Positions 62,354 to 64,000 of a DNA stretch of 64,000 nt are shown here, piece by piece; the stretch's first letter is position 1; each line of letters begins with the position of its first letter. A program made the position numbers and the translations under genes. Origin of the DNA: Allobranchiibius huperziae (GTDB lineage: Bacteria; Actinomycetota; Actinomycetes; Actinomycetales; Dermatophilaceae). The stretch lies in contig NZ_JACCFW010000001.1 in the NCBI RefSeq assembly GCF_013410455.1, forward strand, positions 1,008,929 to 1,072,928, read 5' to 3'. The notes beneath the pieces were generated by a model that was not told where the DNA came from, did no database searches, and saw nothing but the letters and a program-made list of their open reading frames with translations.

Positions 62354-63643
62354 TCATCCGGGCGGACCGCTGCTTCGACGGTGAAATCTGACCTGGTCCA
62401 GGTGCAGGATCTCGTTGGTGGGTCCGGGGTAGCGCGGTGCTGCCGTGGGTTCGGGGCTGTCGGGTGGGGTGGCGACGGTGGGTTCGATGGGGTGCCCGTG
62501 GCGGGTGGCGAATCGGAACCGTCCGGGTCTGTCGGGCGCGGGGTGGATGGTGAAGTCGCCGGTGTGGTGTCGGTCGTGGTGGTGGGGGCACAGGCTGATC
62601 AGGTTGGCCATGTTGGTGGGTCCGCCGTCGGCCCAGTGGACGATGTGGTGGCATTCCAGGTGGTGGATCGCCAGGCAGCCGGGGTAGGCGCAGCCGCGGT
62701 CGCGGTCTTCGACCAGGCGTCGGGTGCGGCGCGGGACGATGCGGTGGGCGCGTCCGACGTTGACGGGGGTGCCGCCGGTTTCCCAGACGGGTTGGAGCAC
62801 CCCGTCGCAGGTCCACTTCCTCAGGAGGTGCGGTGGTAGGGCGCCGCGTGTGGTCAGCCAGCCTTGGCCGGTGGTGTCCAGGTGCAGGTAGATCCGGAAC
62901 TTCTCGGCCCGCCCGGCGGTGGTGACGGTCCCTGCGTCCAGGGAGCGGGAGGCGATTTGGGCCATGGCGTCGGCCATCCGCACCCGCCGCCCGTCGTCTT
63001 TCGTGTTGGTGGTGGCGAGGAAGAGGGTGTCTTTGGCCTCTGCGAGGGCTTGTTGGACCAGGGCTCCGATGTCGGCGGGTACGGAGTAGGTCAGGTGGAA
63101 CCGGTCGTGGTCGCACCACATCGATAGTTCCGCCGGTTGCGCCGCGACGGAGAACGGGTCTGGTGGGGCCGGCGGGGTGTCCGCCTCGTCGGTGGGGGTG
63201 GCGAAGTCGTATTTGACCAGGGCACGGCGTAGTTGGGGCACGGTGGCGTGCACCGCCAGGTCCACGACGGCCTGGTCGTACCCGGTCGGGGTGTGCGCGG
63301 CGACCACGGCGGCCTGACCCAGCGAGAGCCGCCCGGCGTGCACCTCCCGGCACAGGGCGGGCAGCTCGACGGACCGGGTGGCGATGCGGACCAGGTCGCG
63401 GGCGGTGGCGGGGGATACTCCGGCGAAGCAGGTCAACCAGTGTTCGGGGGAGCGGATCCCGCCGATCGCCCACGACTCCTCGCGCACCAGGTCGGTGACC
63501 AGGTCGATCAGGTCGGCGTGTGCGGCGTTCAACCGACCGCAGATCACCCCGACCTCGTCCAACGGGTCCGTTGCCGAAAGTGCAGCAGGCACAGGGCTGC
63601 CCGCGCTGTCACCGACAGCGACCAGACCCGGTGTCGAACTCAT
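62354..63643 (-). CDS. DUF222 and HNH endonuclease protein (13E12-like family)
   Basis: The 429-residue protein has an N-terminal DUF222 region (LNAAHADLIDLVTDLVREESWAIGGIRSPEHWLTCFAGVSPATARDLVRIA) and a C-terminal HNH endonuclease motif: CAYPGCLAIHHLECHHIVHWADGGPTNMANLISLCPHHHDRHH. The metal-binding Cys, His and Asn residues are intact. The family is the multicopy actinobacterial one that includes the mycobacterial 13E12 repeats; biological role is unsettled. The start at ATG 63643 has TTGTAT six bases upstream. Antisense frames of similar length are composition artefacts. Confidence 0.9.
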   Translation of the reverse strand: MSSTPGLVAVGDSAGSPVPAALSATDPLDEVGVICGRLNAAHADLIDLVTDLVREESWAIGGIRSPEHWLTCFAGVSPATARDLVRIATRSVELPALCREVHAGRLSLGQAAVVAAHTPTGYDQAVVDLAVHATVPQLRRALVKYDFATPTDEADTPPAPPDPFSVAAQPAELSMWCDHDRFHLTYSVPADIGALVQQALAEAKDTLFLATTNTKDDGRRVRMADAMAQIASRSLDAGTVTTAGRAEKFRIYLHLDTTGQGWLTTRGALPPHLLRKWTCDGVLQPVWETGGTPVNVGRAHRIVPRRTRRLVEDRDRGCAYPGCLAIHHLECHHIVHWADGGPTNMANLISLCPHHHDRHHTGDFTIHPAPDRPGRFRFATRHGHPIEPTVATPPDSPEPTAAPRYPGPTNEILHLDQVRFHRRSSGPPG

Positions 63644-63725
63644 GTACCCATACAACCACCCGCCACCGACAACCGTCTCGCCGTTCGTGAGCGGCTGTCC
63701 GGCCCCGCGAGTAGCGTGCCGGGGC

Positions 63726-64000
63726 ATGAGTGGACACGCTGGCACCGAGCCGTTGATCGACACCGCCCTCACTCAGTTCGCGGAGCTGGTCGGCTCCGTC
63801 GACGACTGGCAGGCACAGACACCGTGCGAGGACTGGTCGGTCGGCGAGCTCGTCGACCACGTGACCGGCAACACCGCGCGATTCGCCGCGATGGCGCGCG
63901 GCGAGGAGGTCGACTGGTCGGCGAAGCCCGAGTCCGGACCGGACAGGGTCGCGGCCTTCGACTCCGCGGCCGACGAGCTGCGCGACGCCTGGAGCGAAGG
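63726..64000 (+). CDS. TIGR03086/mycothiol-dependent isomerase-like protein (partial)
   Basis: The gene runs off the window end; 91 residues are visible. The sequence LIDTALTQFAELVGSVDDWQAQTPCEDWSVGELVDHVTGNTARFAAMARGEEVDW matches the N-terminal DinB-fold domain of the mycothiol-dependent maleylpyruvate isomerase/TIGR03086 family, including the CEDWSVGELVDHV metal-site helix. Actual substrate is unknown because many members are uncharacterised. TAGCGT lies eight bases before the ATG. The presence supports an actinobacterial host with mycothiol. Confidence 0.88.
   Translation, partial: MSGHAGTEPLIDTALTQFAELVGSVDDWQAQTPCEDWSVGELVDHVTGNTARFAAMARGEEVDWSAKPESGPDRVAAFDSAADELRDAWSE

Noticed and set aside
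62295-63473. A 392-codon minus-strand frame parallel to the DUF222/HNH gene
   Set aside because: It is Pro/Arg/His-rich without motifs, whereas the overlapping frame has a complete HNH motif.

Overview
The window is chromosomal DNA from a high-GC actinobacterium, most likely a Micrococcales member (a Dermacoccaceae- or Intrasporangiaceae-like organism is my best guess, not proven). The lineage call rests on WhiB1, PdtaS, a mycobacterial-type HU with a Lys/Ala tail, a mycothiol-linked DinB-fold protein, F420 biosynthesis (CofC/FbiD), DUF3039/DUF3515/DUF2505/DUF6912/Rv3235 families and a WS/DGAT acyltransferase. Almost all of it is core chromosome; there is no prophage, insertion sequence or CRISPR array.

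Layout. 1-9.1 kb: a GNAT tail, a protein with three tandem GNAT domains, secA, then the Rv3235/LysM pair, a DNA-binding excisionase-like protein, a SAF (CpaB-like) protein and a CpaE-like ATPase. 9.1-20.3 kb: WS/DGAT, DUF6912, pruA, DUF2505, the 180-kDa-class NAD-glutamate dehydrogenase and pdtaS. 20.3-32.8 kb: whiB1, a lipoprotein translationally coupled to pyruvate carboxylase, a TetR-MFS efflux operon, the tmsA-tmsB pair for 10-methyl branched fatty acids, tmRNA, and an ACT-domain malic enzyme. 32.8-41.3 kb: an autoregulated TetR/membrane-protein operon, a DEAD-box helicase with a long repetitive disordered N-terminus, YqgE, DUF3039, a PRC-barrel/DUF2382 stress protein, and an SF2 helicase. 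41.3-49.7 kb: PadR, RDD protein, Usp, pncA-pncB, clpS-DUF2017, gltX, tRNA-Gln and tRNA-Glu. 49.7-51.9 kb: a small accessory block of two divergent regulator/effector pairs (MarR-cupin and MerR-DUF4188) between tRNA-Glu and the leucine genes. 51.9-64 kb: ndgR-type IclR, leuC-leuD, hup, cofC, plsC-gpsA, a cystathionine lyase, ddl, DUF3515, a stand-alone RAM domain, thiL, a DUF222/HNH protein and a partial TIGR03086 gene.

How it works together. Carbon and nitrogen flow is well represented: proline and glutamate catabolism (PruA, Gdh), anaplerosis (Pyc) and decarboxylation (malic enzyme) around the TCA cycle, NAD salvage (PncA/PncB), leucine synthesis under a local IclR regulator, and phospholipid and cell-wall precursors (PlsC, GpsA, Ddl). 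Lipid specialisation appears in TmsA/TmsB and the WS/DGAT-like protein. Protein quality control appears as tmRNA and ClpS.

The strongest unlabelled signal is regulatory. A -10-like TANNNT hexamer sits six or seven bases before the start codon of many genes, which indicates widespread leaderless transcription and helped choose starts. Four regulator loci (TetR/membrane protein, MarR/cupin, MerR/DUF4188, IclR/leuC) show clear operator geometry. No single locus is clearly a new defence or mobile system; the best candidates for new biology are the triple-GNAT protein, the CpaB/CpaE-like pair lacking other Tad genes, and the two regulator/effector pairs beside tRNA-Glu.
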